A stretch of 64,000 nt of DNA from Endothia cerciana (Eukaryota; Ascomycota; Sordariomycetes; Diaporthales; Cryphonectriaceae). Below, piece after piece: positions 22,747 through 33,594 of the stretch; positions within the stretch are counted from its first letter, which is position 1; every line of letters begins with the position of its first letter. The notes under the pieces are model-generated. The model did no database searches and was not told the DNA's origin. It saw nothing but the letters and a program-made list of their open reading frames with translations. The position numbers and the translations under genes were made by a program. Where the stretch lies: assembly GCA_026119935.1 (NCBI GenBank), contig JALRMH010000085.1, positions 18,894 through 82,893 on the forward strand, in the 5' to 3' direction.

Positions 22747-25485
22747 ATGCCGGAGGCCCCTTCTCCTGCTGTATACTCTCGCGTATATCACCTCATTCAA
22801 CCCCAGAGACATCTCCTTTCTCGTCCGTTCAGCAGTGCACATCCCCCCCGCTTGCAAAAGTTCCTGTTCCAGGCAAGGCCCTGCAGGACCTTCCAGCTTG
22901 TGGGATCTGGGCGACGACCCACGCCCTTGAGGCACTCAGGCGCACGGACAAGAACAACCTCGACATCACCCTGGCACTGTATGCTAGAAGGTCGCCATAA
23001 GTCGGACCCCGACAGAAAGCGGGACATGGAGCAGCTGGTGCAGGAGAGGGCTGCCGGTGCAGACACGGCTTCCAACAAGATGACCGCCCCTTACGCCGAC
23101 CAGAGTCCCGAGGTTGTCGCTCAGCTGTGCCGCTCCCTCGAGGACTTTGCAAGGTCCAGGAAGAAGGGCGGCAGCGCCGTCAAGAAGACGAAATTCTCCG
23201 TGGCCGGCTCGCGGGACGGCCTGACGGTGGACTCGTGGAAGGTCTCCGACTATGAATACAAGAGGCGGGACCTGCCCACCTATGCCCGTGGCCTTTTCAC
23301 CACGAGATCCCGCAACAACGTTCCTGAGATCGCTATCCGCGGCTACGACAAGTTTTTTAACGTCGGCGAGGTGCATGAGACCAGGTGGGAGGACATCGAG
23401 AACTACACCCAGGGTCCATACGAGCTCACCCTCAAGGAGAATGGATGCATCATCTTTGTGAGCGGCCTGGACGATGGCACCCTTCTGGTCTGCAGCAAAC
23501 ACTCCACCGGTGGCCGTGACAACGTCGAGTTGAGCCATGCCGCGGCCGGGGAGAGGCATATCGAGAAGCAGCTGCGTGCATTCGGCAAGACGAAGGAAGA
23601 CCTGGCCCGTGAGCTGAGGGCCCGCAATGCCACTGCTGTTGCCGAGCTGTGCGACGATGAGTTTGAGGAGCACATTCTGGCCTATGGCCCCGAGAAGGCC
23701 GGCCTCTACCTTCACGGGATCAACATCAACGTGCCTGAGTTCATGACATATCCCAGCCCCCTGGTACATCAGTTTGCAGACGAGTGGGGCTTCCGCAAGG
23801 TCGGGCTCATCTACATGCTGTCCATAGGCGAGGTCAGGACGTTCCTGGAGCAGTGCGCAGAGACAGGCGCGCACGAGGGAAGAGACGTCGAGGGCTTTGT
23901 CATCAGGTGCAAGCGTTCGCATGACCCCTCCAGCGTGGCCCCATACGACTGGTTCTTCAAGTACAAGTTCGAGGAGCCTTACCTGCTGTACCGCCAGTGG
24001 AGGGAGTGCACGAAGGCATTGATTGCAGGCAAGACCCCCAAGATCAGGAAGCATCACGCCATCACCCAGGAATACCTGGTCTTCGCCAAGAAGAGGCTTG
24101 CCGCCGACCCGAAACTGGGCAAGCTCTACAATCAGAACCACGGCATCATTGCCCTCCGCAACGACTTTCTCGAGTTCAAGCACATTGACGGGAGCGATGC
24201 GGCCAAATTTGAAGAAATGTACGGGGGCGGCGCGGCGACTGAGGTTGAGAGGGACGTGATCCTCGTCCCCATCGCGACCATCGGTTGCGGCAAGACCACC
24301 ATTGCTGTCGCCCTCTCGAGGCTTTTCAACTTCGGCCATGTGCAGAACGACAACATCACAGGGACCAAACGCCCTCCGCGATTCACCAAGGCGGTTCTCG
24401 AGCAGCTCGAAGACCACAAGGCCGTCGTCGCAGATCGCAACAATGCACAGAAACACGAGAGGAAACAGATCATCACCGACGTCAAGATGCAGCACGGCGA
24501 GGCTCGCCTGGTCGCCCTGAACTTCGTGCATGACAACATTGCCAAGGTTCGACAGGTTACTCAGGACCGCGTTTTTGCCCGTGGTGATAACCACCAGACG
24601 ATACAGGCTGCTACAGACCCGGACAAGGTCAAGGGCATCATGGAGGGTTTCCTGCATCGTTTCGAACCTATCGATGCATCAAGAGGCCCTGACGATGGGT
24701 TTGATGCTGTCATCAATCTTGACCCGTCCGCAGGGAGCCGTCAGAACCTCGAGATTGTCGTTAATGAGCTGAAGGGACTGTACCCCAGACTCATCGAGGC
24801 CGTCCCTGCCGCGGAGGACATGGACCGTGCTATTCAGGAAGCCATGGACGGGTACAGACCGGACTTGCGACACACGATCGCCGATCGAGGTGGGCGCGGC
24901 AAGGGCAAGGAGAACGCGCAGCAGGCCCAGGCTCAGAAGCCCAAGAAGAAGAAGCCTCTCGAGTACATGTCCGTGGACGTGCCTGCCAAGGAGATCAGCA
25001 GGCTCCTCGAGACGACCTTCAATGCTACTGGTGCTGAACAGGCCCATTTCTACAAGCAGCTGCACGGCACCCGCCGCGTCCAGCCCAAGTTCCACGTCAC
25101 CCTGATGCATCGCGCGGCCTCCAAGGAGCACCCCGAGCTGTGGGATCGATACGCGAGGCTGCAGGCGGAGGCGGAGGCCAGTACCGGAGTTGGCGATGGA
25201 CCTCTGGGAGAGTGTGAGGTCGTGCTGGAGCGTGTGGTGTTCGATGGCCGCATAATGACGATCGTGGTCAGGCTCAACGACCCCGAGGGCAAGTGGCAGT
25301 GCGTCAATAAGGTGGCCCACATCACCGTTGGTACTCGAGATGACAGTGTCAAGCCGAAGGAAAGCAACGACTTGCTGGGGCGTTGGCTTGCGGAGGGGCC
25401 GGGCGACGCCTCGAGGATTTCGGATGTCGGATTCGAGGGTCGGCCGATCGTCAAAGGTGTGGTGAAGCCCGTGCTGTCGAAATAG
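22747..25485 (+). CDS. TRL1: tRNA ligase, fungal Trl1 type (ligase, kinase and cyclic phosphodiesterase domains)
   Basis: The enzyme joins tRNA halves after intron removal and splices HAC1-type mRNA in the unfolded-protein response. It is one open frame of 912 residues if started at the ATG at 22747. The ligase domain has its adenylated Lys in KENGC (codon 23434, residue 230 of this model). The central polynucleotide-kinase domain has the P-loop IATIGCGKTT (about residue 513). The C-terminal 2H phosphodiesterase domain has FHVTLMH and AHITVGT (His codons at 25093 and 25318). Conserved sequence begins near TAPYADQSPEVVAQLC, so initiation at ATG 23026 or 23080 would give about 819 or 801 residues, nearer the family norm. 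The first ~90 residues are Arg/Ser-rich and nearly free of acids, like a mitochondrial presequence. The start is therefore unresolved. Confidence 0.95.
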   Translation: MPEAPSPAVYSRVYHLIQPQRHLLSRPFSSAHPPRLQKFLFQARPCRTFQLVGSGRRPTPLRHSGARTRTTSTSPWHCMLEGRHKSDPDRKRDMEQLVQERAAGADTASNKMTAPYADQSPEVVAQLCRSLEDFARSRKKGGSAVKKTKFSVAGSRDGLTVDSWKVSDYEYKRRDLPTYARGLFTTRSRNNVPEIAIRGYDKFFNVGEVHETRWEDIENYTQGPYELTLKENGCIIFVSGLDDGTLLVCSKHSTGGRDNVELSHAAAGERHIEKQLRAFGKTKEDLARELRARNATAVAELCDDEFEEHILAYGPEKAGLYLHGININVPEFMTYPSPLVHQFADEWGFRKVGLIYMLSIGEVRTFLEQCAETGAHEGRDVEGFVIRCKRSHDPSSVAPYDWFFKYKFEEPYLLYRQWRECTKALIAGKTPKIRKHHAITQEYLVFAKKRLAADPKLGKLYNQNHGIIALRNDFLEFKHIDGSDAAKFEEMYGGGAATEVERDVILVPIATIGCGKTTIAVALSRLFNFGHVQNDNITGTKRPPRFTKAVLEQLEDHKAVVADRNNAQKHERKQIITDVKMQHGEARLVALNFVHDNIAKVRQVTQDRVFARGDNHQTIQAATDPDKVKGIMEGFLHRFEPIDASRGPDDGFDAVINLDPSAGSRQNLEIVVNELKGLYPRLIEAVPAAEDMDRAIQEAMDGYRPDLRHTIADRGGRGKGKENAQQAQAQKPKKKKPLEYMSVDVPAKEISRLLETTFNATGAEQAHFYKQLHGTRRVQPKFHVTLMHRAASKEHPELWDRYARLQAEAEASTGVGDGPLGECEVVLERVVFDGRIMTIVVRLNDPEGKWQCVNKVAHITVGTRDDSVKPKESNDLLGRWLAEGPGDASRISDVGFEGRPIVKGVVKPVLSK

Positions 25486-25794
25486 GGCGGCCCACCACGG
25501 CCACTACACCTGACGAAGGCCGGCCAGTGATGCAGTCCGGAGACTCGATCTCGCCATAGTTCGGAGGAAGGGGTAGGCCACTGTATCTAGCATACTTACA
25601 GTACCCACGGGCCCAGTTCATGATCATGGCGAAATGATGGCGTGTCCGACAAGCATGGTAGACTTTTGATTGCGTGAGTATTTGTTATATACAGGAGGAC
25701 TCTGTAGGCAGTCACGGGAGCAATCGCCGAGGAAATAGCCATGATGTACCCACTTGCCCTTCATGAGTCTAATCTCGCGCCCTCCCACACATAC
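25486..25794. other. Short convergent intergenic region
   Basis: About 310 bases between the 3' ends of tRNA ligase and the anthranilate phosphoribosyltransferase gene. Nothing else is seen. Confidence 0.6.
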
Positions 25795-27267
25795 TTATTC
25801 GCTGAAGCTGTTGGTAACCTCGACAAATGCATCCCACTGCCTCCAGGCCTCGCGGCTCTTGATGGCCCACCTTGCCCGCCTGACTCCCTCCTTCCACCTC
25901 CCACCTCCAGGGCCGGTCTCTGAAACGACCTTGCCGTCATCGCCGTGGCCCATGTCGCTGGAGTCCGCATCGCATACTCCTGAGATCACAAACAGGGCAG
26001 CCGTGTTGATGAGCACAAACTCTAGGATGGGATCGTCGTCGGCCAACTCGTCGTTCAATATCCTCTTGAGGATCTTGGCGTTCTCAGCCGGCTCCTTCCC
26101 CGGGGACACCGTGGTCAGGGGGTGCCTCGAGAGGCCAAAGTCCTCAGGCGCCAGCCTGAAGTGGCGCACCTCTACCCCCCCCGCGGGGCTCTCGGCAAGC
26201 CTCCAGCACAGGGTGGGCCCAGCACAGCTGACCTCGTCCAGGTCCTCCTCGCCACAGACGACCATGGCCTTCGTGACGCCGTTCTGCCTCAGGGCCTCGG
26301 CAAAGACGGGGCCCAGGTCCCGCCTCGCGACGCCGATGACGCGGGCCTCGATCATGGGGCTGTCGTGGACGTCCATGGGGTTGGCGAGGGGGCCGAGCAG
26401 GTTGAAAATGGTGCGCCAGGGCAGCTTCCGGCGGACGGGGCTCACGAAGCGCATGCCCGGGTGGAAGGAGGGGGCGAAGAGGAAGGCGTAGTTGGTCCGG
26501 CTGTAGATCTGGCCGATGCGCTCGGGCTCGACGGCGGCCATGTCGGGTGGGCGCGGGAAGGCCATGTTGGCGATGAGGTCGGCGGAGCCGGACTTGGAGG
26601 TGGAGGCGCGGTTGCCGTGCTTGGAAACGAGGAGGAGGGACGAGGCGAGGATGGAGGCGGTCGTGGAGATGTTGAAGGTGTTGTGGGAGTCGCCGCCGGT
26701 GCCCACGATGTCGCACTATTGGATTGGGAGAGACGTATGTGTCAGCCAACGGACGGTCATCAAGACGAAAGAGGAGGAAGGAGGAGGAGGAGGAGGAGGA
26801 GGAGGAGCACAAGAGGCCCGACATACGAAACCGCCCTGGTAGGTGCCCTCTTTCCGCCCTCTGGTCTGGACGACATGGCTGAGCAGTCTGGAGTCGACGC
26901 GGGCAGCAGCCTTGAGCATCTTCCGGGCGCATTGTGACAGGACGGCGGGATCCCTGTCCAGGCCCGTGAAGTGCAGGCACATCAACAGGGCGCCGGTCTG
27001 GACATCGTCGATGCGGTCGGTGAAGAAGTGGGCAATGGCGTCGGAGATCTCGTCTGGGGTGACGTCGGGCTGCTGGGGCCAGAGCCGGCGGAGGAGGTCC
27101 TTGATGTCGACGACGGGCGGAGCCTCAGGAGGGCCGGCAGTCGTCTCGATCAGGTCTGGCTGGGAGTCTGAGGCGAGCGCTGCTGCTCCTGAGGGCTGCG
27201 GCTGCGGCTGCGGCTGCGGCTGGCCGTGCCCCACGGCTGTGGTGGAGGAGGGGTAGTGAGGTGCCAT
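25795..27267 (-). CDS. TRP4: Anthranilate phosphoribosyltransferase (tryptophan biosynthesis)
   Basis: The enzyme transfers phosphoribose from PRPP to anthranilate in tryptophan biosynthesis. Exon 1 (27267-26827) and exon 2 (26715-25795) join in phase 0 (GGF|CDIVGTGGD) over a 111-nt intron, giving 453 residues. Exon 1 holds the helical N-terminal domain (LLRRLWPQQPDVTPDEISDAI, TGALLMCLHFTGLD). Exon 2 has the PRPP-binding GTGGDSHNTFNIST and KHGNRASTSKSGSADL. Residues 19-26 are a Pro-Gln repeat from a GGCTGC hexamer array. The intron contains a (GGA)n run that forms a polypyrimidine tract on the gene strand. The protein is longer than bacterial TrpD (~340), mostly through the N-terminal extension and a polar stretch near the C-terminus (DMGHGDDGKVVSETGPGGGR). 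The start at 27267 is the first ATG. Confidence 0.95.
26771..26806. repeat. (GGA)n trinucleotide repeat inside the TRP4 intron
   Basis: About 36 bases of GGA units on the plus strand; on the gene strand this is a CCT-rich polypyrimidine tract within the intron. Confidence 0.9.
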
Positions 27268-27413
27268 GCCCAGTTTTTGGGCCTCCTCCTCAGGTGAAAG
27301 AGGCTCTCTGCCCGTGGCAGGACGAGTCAAGCCGTTTTGTGACAAGAGGCGTAATACACTGGGCGTTCTGTGAGGGGGGGGGGGGCGGAGGGAGGGAGAC
27401 GCCGCGTGCTGTT

Positions 27414-27444
<31 letters not shown>

Positions 27445-27961
27445 GGGCGCAATATAGTTCTGGTCGGTGTGTCACCAATGCTCATCCAGGGCCCCTCTGG
27501 GAGATCAGGGATTCGTGCTCATGCTGCTAACCAGGTACGGGAACATTTGGGACGGAAGTACCTCATCGCTCAAAACGATATACAAGAATTGTTGTCTCAA
27601 AGGTACCTCAGTTGCCTCAAGAGACAGGTGCTATTATTATACATATATACATAAATCGGTTCTCCTTGAGGCCCACCGATGATGAGAGAGCGTAAGTGCT
27701 CCATGATTCGGATGTTGAGCGCGCTGTCGAAAGTCGAGGTACGTACCATGGTTAGTACGTACGCTGCAGAAGCTCTTATCTTATCAGCTCACTATGGTAC
27801 AGCGCCCCAGATTTTCGACGTCGCGGTTGGCGATCCGAGAGCTGCACCCTGAGATTTGAGGTTGAGCATGGATGCTGAATCCCGACGTCGACACAGCCCA
27901 ACTAAGCTCACGGTATCTGCACAGAGTCGCCTATAGCGTGCTAGATCGGAGCTGATCCAGT
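27268..27961. other. Divergent promoter region between TRP4 and uL10m
   Basis: Nearly 700 bases with a G-run (27374-27385) and a (TTTC)n repeat (27411-27444). The rest is presumably shared promoter sequence, and no gene is seen. Confidence 0.55.
27411..27444. repeat. (TTTC)n tetranucleotide repeat
   Basis: Eight TTTC units between the divergent TRP4 and uL10m genes. Confidence 0.92.
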
Positions 27962-29023
27962 ATGCCGCCCAGGTTACCGTGCCAGGCCTCAGGGAGGCTT
28001 CAGATTGTCACCAGACGAGGCCGGATATCAACACCACCACCACCACCACCACCACCACTACTACTAGCAGCACGATGCGCCGACACGACATCTTTGCCGC
28101 TGTCAACCTCCGTGCCGGCGAGGCACTATGCTGTCGCTTCGTCTATAGCATCCGCCTTCAGGCTTCCTGACGACTACGTACCGCCCACAAAACCACCAAG
28201 CGCGAGGGCAGCGGAGGCTCGCAAATCACAGCTCCTGCGATCCTACACCTCCCTCCTCCGCTCCACTCCCCTCATCCTCATGTTCCAGCACAACAACCTC
28301 ACGGCCGTCGAGTGGGCAGCCATCCGACGGGAACTGAAGACCGCCCTCGCTGCCGTGCCCCGGCCGCCCGCCTCCCCGGATGGCAAGCCCCCGGTCGACA
28401 TCTCGTCCGACGTCCTGCTGCAGGTGCTGCGCACGAGCATGTTCAACCAGGCGCTCAAGATCGTCGAGTTCTGGGATCCCGCCGCCGTCCAGACATCAGC
28501 AGGGAAGACCGGCGCCGAGAAGGCATACACACACGACCTGTCCATGGCCGCGTACGAGGCTGTCAAGGCGGTCGAGGAGAACATCCCCGGGGACTCCGCA
28601 TACGCCCACCTCTCGCCCCTGCTGATCGGGCCGCTGGCCGTTATCACGTTCCCGGCCGTGTCGCCTCAGCACCTGGCCGCCGTGCTGTCCGTCATGGCCC
28701 CGAGCCCCCCTGCCTTCCCGGCGCCGTCGAGGAAGAAGAACCCCGGGTACCACGACCTCACCACACAGAGCGGTCTACAGAAGCTGTTGCTCGTGGGGGG
28801 CAGGATCGAGAGCAAGGTGTTTGACGTGGACGGGGTGAGATGGGTCGGCGGCATCGAGGGAGGCCTGGAGGGACTGCGGGGACAACTGGTGGCAATGCTG
28901 CAGGGCGCGGGGTTGGGCCTCACCTCCGTGCTGGAGGGCGCATCTAAGAGCTTGTGGATGACCATAGAGGGGCGGAAGACAATGCTGGAGGATGCGGAGG
29001 AGGGAGCCGAGAAGAAGGAGTAA
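27962..29023 (+). CDS. MRPL11: Mitochondrial large-subunit ribosomal protein uL10m
   Basis: This is the uL10-family protein of the mitochondrial ribosome stalk base (yeast MrpL11). It is a single exon of 353 residues. The N-terminus is an Arg-rich, acid-free presequence (MPPRLPCQASGRLQIVTRRG) interrupted by an eight-Pro run encoded by a (CCA)n tract at 28031-28056. The uL10 fold follows: KSQLLRSYTSLLRSTPLILMFQHNNLTAVEWAAIRREL, which contains the RNA-binding helix region, then VLRTSMFNQALKI and PLLIGPLAVITFP. A fungal C-terminal extension ends in an acidic/lysine tail. The initiating ATG at 27962 is the first in frame. The divergent TRP4 gene shares its promoter region. Confidence 0.88.
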   Translation: MPPRLPCQASGRLQIVTRRGRISTPPPPPPPPLLLAARCADTTSLPLSTSVPARHYAVASSIASAFRLPDDYVPPTKPPSARAAEARKSQLLRSYTSLLRSTPLILMFQHNNLTAVEWAAIRRELKTALAAVPRPPASPDGKPPVDISSDVLLQVLRTSMFNQALKIVEFWDPAAVQTSAGKTGAEKAYTHDLSMAAYEAVKAVEENIPGDSAYAHLSPLLIGPLAVITFPAVSPQHLAAVLSVMAPSPPAFPAPSRKKNPGYHDLTTQSGLQKLLLVGGRIESKVFDVDGVRWVGGIEGGLEGLRGQLVAMLQGAGLGLTSVLEGASKSLWMTIEGRKTMLEDAEEGAEKKE

Positions 29024-29743
29024 GGTGTACACATCCTAGGCCCGGCAAGAGGCCGATCTGGTCAAAAGTGCATGGCCTGCCAGAGAGTACGGAAGGCTAG
29101 AAAGCATTTGTATATCCATCTTGCTGATCGGCATTGTACGATTCTAGAGCACACAGAGGGTGGGAGACGTCAAATCAAAATCAAGACATGCCGGTACCCC
29201 AAGCGTAACACCTCAGGACTCGATACGTCCCGGACCCTTCCGCTACTGTCTACATACAATCAAACAAGAAGAGAGAAATGAAAAAAAAATAAAAAATAAA
29301 AAAAATAACCGAGGAAGAAAAAGAAAGATTGATGTCCTGATCGAAAGAGAGGCCATGGAGAAGATGAGGGGAGATGTCCAACCAAGGTGAGCGTGGGACC
29401 GATGCTTCCCCGGGAGTCTCCACCTGCCGGCGCGTGGAGCCGCGCGGCAGGCATTGAGCTCCGGATGCTGTTCCGCGTCTCGAGGGGTGTGTGAGCCTCC
29501 CTCACCTCACGTCCCATCCTACAACACAACCCCTCCGTCTCCAGGGGTAATCTCGAGAGTCCCGATCTTTCCGCCGCTTGTTTGCTCGTTGATGTGACCG
29601 CCAAGATCTTCCGTTTATAGTGGGCCTGACGAGCCAGAGTGTGCCTGCGACGGACGACCTAGAGGATTGGCCGGATCCTCGGCCATGTGTGCTTCTCGAT
29701 AAACCAACCACCCCTCATTAGCTGGTCCGAAGACCCTCGCCAG
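29024..29743. other. Intergenic, ~720 bases
   Basis: It contains an A-rich run (29279-29310). No gene is supported; it precedes the UPF0132-type gene. Confidence 0.55.
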
Positions 29744-30459
29744 ATGTTCGCGCCCTACCAAGCCGATCCACCGGAGGCTGCCCGCTCTCCAGACATCGCC
29801 TCCCCACGCACCTCCCTCGAGCGTCGACCCTACTCGCCCGCCAACTACCAGAAACGGTCGAACCAGGCGAGCCCTCCACCCCTCCAGCACCCACAACCGC
29901 AGCGCAGCTGGCAGGCCACCGGGTATAACATCGTCCCGAGCCCAAACTACCAGAGTCCCGTCCCGGCGGGCTCAAGACCAGCTGGGGGGCCGGGCGGGGG
30001 TGGGGATGGCTACTTTGGGAACATAAGCAGCGGGTTCGCGGCAGACAGGGAGGGGATCAACGAGTTCGACACGAGCCTGGGCATCCGTCTGGACTACGAG
30101 GCATGTCTGGCCTATCTGGCGCTGCCGCCGCTGGGCGCCATCATACTTCTGATCCTAGAGCGGAAGAGCGACTACGTGAGGTGAGCAAGCAGGCGGCCTC
30201 CCGGGCCGGGGGATCCGGGGTTCCAGGCTGACATGGTGGCAGATTCCATGCGTGGCAATCGTCGCTCCTCTTCACGGTGATCTTCATCGTGCATCTTATC
30301 TTCTCGTGGTCGACGTTCTTTGGCTGGCTCTTCTTCCTCTGCGACCTCGGCCTGATTGCCTTCCTGACCACGAGGGCGTATCGCGATGCCGACATGCTGG
30401 ACAGGTTTGAGGTGCCGTTCTTCGGTCAGATCGCGAGCAGATTTCTGGACGACGAGTAG
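29744..30459 (+). CDS. UPF0132/DUF4870-type small membrane protein
   Basis: This is a membrane protein of the UPF0132 type, of unknown function. Exon 1 (29744-30180) and exon 2 (30243-30459) join in phase 2 over a 62-nt intron (GTGAGC...CAG), giving 217 residues. The first ~120 residues are a disordered Pro/Ser/Gln-rich tail. The membrane part follows: LDYEACLAYLALPPLGAIILLILE, then FHAWQSSLLF, whose FHAxQ-type element is the family hallmark and lies directly on the splice junction, then two more hydrophobic helices (VIFIVHLIFSWSTFFG and LFFLCDLGLIAFLT). A short C-terminal segment with FEVPFFGQIA follows. The start is the first ATG in frame; upstream codons in this frame have no ATG. Confidence 0.85.
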
Positions 30460-31295
30460 CAGAGGTGGGCGTGGATATCGTAATGGGAACGTTGTGGGGA
30501 TGAATGTCAGGATGCTATATGAGTCGCTCCTTGGTGGGGGTCAAGACCGGGACAGGTGCTTTAATCATCGGGATGTCTTCTTCTTCCTTCATGATACCAT
30601 ATTGGTTTTAAATTGTTCTTATGCTTTGGGCGTCCAAGCGCGGCCTTGATGAAGCGGACTTCTAAACTCCTGATGATGGTCTGATGGTCAAATGAAAGCG
30701 TCTCTAGCATTGAGGAGAGGTCGTCACCGAGCCAATGCTGCTGAAGCCGTTGTCAGGAACCTCACTGTGAACCTTGTCCCCTTGGATGACCATAGGATCG
30801 GCCATCTCCCTGCAAGATCCTGTGCCATCAACAAGTCTCTCATCCTCTACTGCGGGCGTTGGTCATGTGCCATAGTGGTGTGCAGTGTGTAGCGTGCTGG
30901 ACCGGGGCTGTCTCGACGCCTTCAAAGGGTCCCCTTATCTCTTATCGTAGTTGTGGGTCGGTCCTGACAAGGCGCCAGGGATTACGACGTCTACTTGCCT
31001 GCCTGGGCTTTTGCTCAGTATGCCGGGCCCTCGGGGCTGCAAGCGCGCTAAACCCCCGCCGACCTCAGCTTAGTTATGGCGACTTGTGTATTCCGCGAAG
31101 CTGCTGTTCCAACGGCAACCCTCACCTCCAGACACACTCTCTCAACCACAAGCATCCTCCGTTGGCAAAACTCTTGTCGTTACCACTCCCGAAACACCGT
31201 TCCTCTTCACCCCCCTCACTGTTAGCCCTTGTGCCTTTCTTGGCCTGGATTACGCACACCTTATTTCTTCGCAGCCGTGAGACGTTGCCTCCACC
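30460..31295. other. Intergenic upstream region of RPT5
   Basis: About 835 bases. The last ~300 are pyrimidine-rich, as expected of a fungal promoter/5' UTR. No gene is supported. Confidence 0.55.
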
Positions 31296-32915
31296 ATGTC
31301 GACCCTTGAGGAGCTCGATGACATCGACCGCCAAGGCCGCGACGACAAGGACAAAAAGGACGACAGGGACGACGCCGGCAGGGGCGGCGGCAAGGCACCA
31401 GGCGATAGCGATGCTGAGATGAAGGATGCCGCAGAGGAGGAGAACGACGTGGTCGACGAGGAGATCCTACAGCTCAGCACCCAGGACATACTGAATCGCA
31501 GGCGGCTACTCGACAACGATGCGAGGATCATGAAGTCGGAGTTCCAACGCCTGCTGCACGAGAAGGCGACCATGAACGAGAAGATCAAGGAGAACCGCGA
31601 GAAGATCCAGAACAACCGGTCCGTCTCCCGCCGGTCCAGCCCCCTCTTAGCCGCTGGAAGTTGCTTGCTGACACCACGCGCCTCCCTACAGGCAACTACC
31701 TTACCTCGTCGGCAACGTCGTCGAGTTGTTGGACCTCGACCCCACCGCCGAGTCATCAGAGGAGGGCGCCAACATCGATCTGGATGCAACACGCGTGGGC
31801 AAGTCCGCCGTCATCAAGACCTCCACAAGGCAGACCATCTTCTTGCCGCTCATCGGTCTGGTCGACCCCGAGAACCTGAAGCCCGGTGACCTCATTGGTG
31901 TCAACAAGGACTCCTATCTGATCCTTGACACCCTACCTGCCGAGTACGACTCCCGCGTAAAGGCGATGGAGGTCGACGAGAAGCCTACGGAGAAGTACAG
32001 CGATGTGGGCGGGCTGGACAAACAGATAGAGGAGCTGGTCGAGGCCATCGTATGGCCCATGAAGGAGGCCGAGCGCTTCAAGAAGATCGGCATCAAGGCA
32101 CCCAAAGGTACGTTGCTGGGGATGAAGCACCTCTCTCACTACGGTCTGTGGCTCGTGGCTAACGATGTACCCAGGCGCGTTGATGTATGGCCCTCCCGGG
32201 ACCGGCAAGACGCTGTTGGCCAGAGCATGCGCTGCCCAGACCGACGCCACCTTCCTCAAGCTTGCCGGCCCTCAGCTCGTCCAGATGTTTATTGGTGATG
32301 GTGCGAAACTGGTGCGGGACTGTTTCGCCCTGGCAAAGGAGAAGGCGCCCTCCATCATCTTCATCGATGAGCTCGACGCCGTGGGCACCAAGCGTTTCGA
32401 CTCCGAGAAGTCTGGCGACCGGGAGGTCCAGCGCACCATGCTGGAGCTCCTCAACCAGCTGGACGGCTTCGCATCCGACGATCGCATCAAGGTCCTGGCA
32501 GCGACCAACCGTGTCGATGTGCTCGACCCTGCCCTGCTTCGGTCAGGCCGTCTCGACCGCAAGATCGAGTTCCCCCTGCCCAATGAGGAGGCGCGCGCCC
32601 AGATCCTCAAGATTCACAGCCGCAAGATGAAGGTCGACCCCAACACCAACTGGAGCGAGCTGGCACGCAGCACGGATGAGTTCGGAGGGGCCATGCTCAA
32701 GGCAGTGTGTGTTGAGGCAGGCATGATCGCGTTGCGGATGGGCAAGAACAAGATAAGCCACGAGCATTACGTCGATGCCATCGCCGAGGTGCAGTCCAAG
32801 AAGAAGGAGGTGAGTAGATTCTACATCCCGGCCCGTATCCCTCGGGCCACGGGAGGCTGCCGCATGGCGCTCTTTGCTGACAACATTGCCACAGACGGTC
32901 AACTTTTACGCGTAA
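31296..32915 (+). CDS. RPT5: 26S proteasome regulatory ATPase subunit Rpt5 (6A)
   Basis: This is one of six AAA+ ATPases that unfold substrates and open the 20S proteasome gate. Four exons, 31296-31618, 31692-32107, 32175-32809 and a 21-base last exon 32895-32915, are all in phase and give 464 residues. An N-terminal acidic, then coiled-coil region (about 45-107) leads to the OB domain. The AAA module has Walker A GPPGTGKT (about 252-259), Walker B IIFIDELDA (about 307-315) and the arginine-finger stretch LLRSGRLDRKIEFPLP. The last exon supplies TVNFYA, a C-terminal HbYX motif (Phe-Tyr-Ala) known to dock in 20S alpha pockets. Failure to remove intron 3 would replace this with an unrelated tail (starting VSRFYIPAR). 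Intron 1 uses a weak GTCCGT donor. Confidence 0.96.
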
Positions 32916-33560
32916 TCAACCACGCAGTGATTACGAAGCTTCTGGCTTCTCGCGAGGGGTTCACGGTCGGCTGGTGGGCTCAGGTCTTTGGTGCTAAGGG
33001 ATGCCAAAAGGCGGCATATAGAAATCCGCATGAACATAGATGGGTTTGGGACAGCATCTGTACGATTACAACATGAACATCCCACTGACCTTGCCTGACC
33101 AATGACGAACTTTGCATCCCGGCCTTGGCTGCTGACGGCGAAGCCCGTCGACCCTTGAATATCTTTCACCTCTTGCTCTAACCCGGGTTGAGTGCCCGTT
33201 CGATGTTGTCACTCTTTTCGTTCGCGCGTTTCACGATGTCTGTAGGCTGGAGCTTGTGGGGCTGGGGCTTGGGCTGGGGCTTGGGCTGCGTCCTCGGCAC
33301 TTGGCTCATCGGCCCCGGTACATGATGGTGCGCCGGCGAGTGTTGTCGCCTGGCCATTGCCTGGCTTAGCAGGTCCCAACGCCAGTACCATGGTAGTCTA
33401 CCAGGCTCTCATCGACATGCCGCGCCCGGGAATCAGGACCCTTTGGTCAGCGCGAGGGAGGGTGGTATCGCAGTAGCAATCAGGATCGCCCAGCAATGAA
33501 TGCAGCAAGGCCACGTTCCACTCCCTGGTTGACTGGCTGCGTCACACACCGTTGGCTGGT

Positions 33561-33594
33561 CGGTGGTGGTGGTGGTGGTGGTGCTGCTGTGATG
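33561..33594. repeat. (GGT)n trinucleotide repeat
   Basis: About ten GGT units, intergenic. Confidence 0.88.

Noticed and set aside
22984..24657. 557-codon open frame antisense to tRNA ligase
   Set aside because: It mirrors the codon bias of the ligase gene; no motif, and the sense strand is unambiguous.
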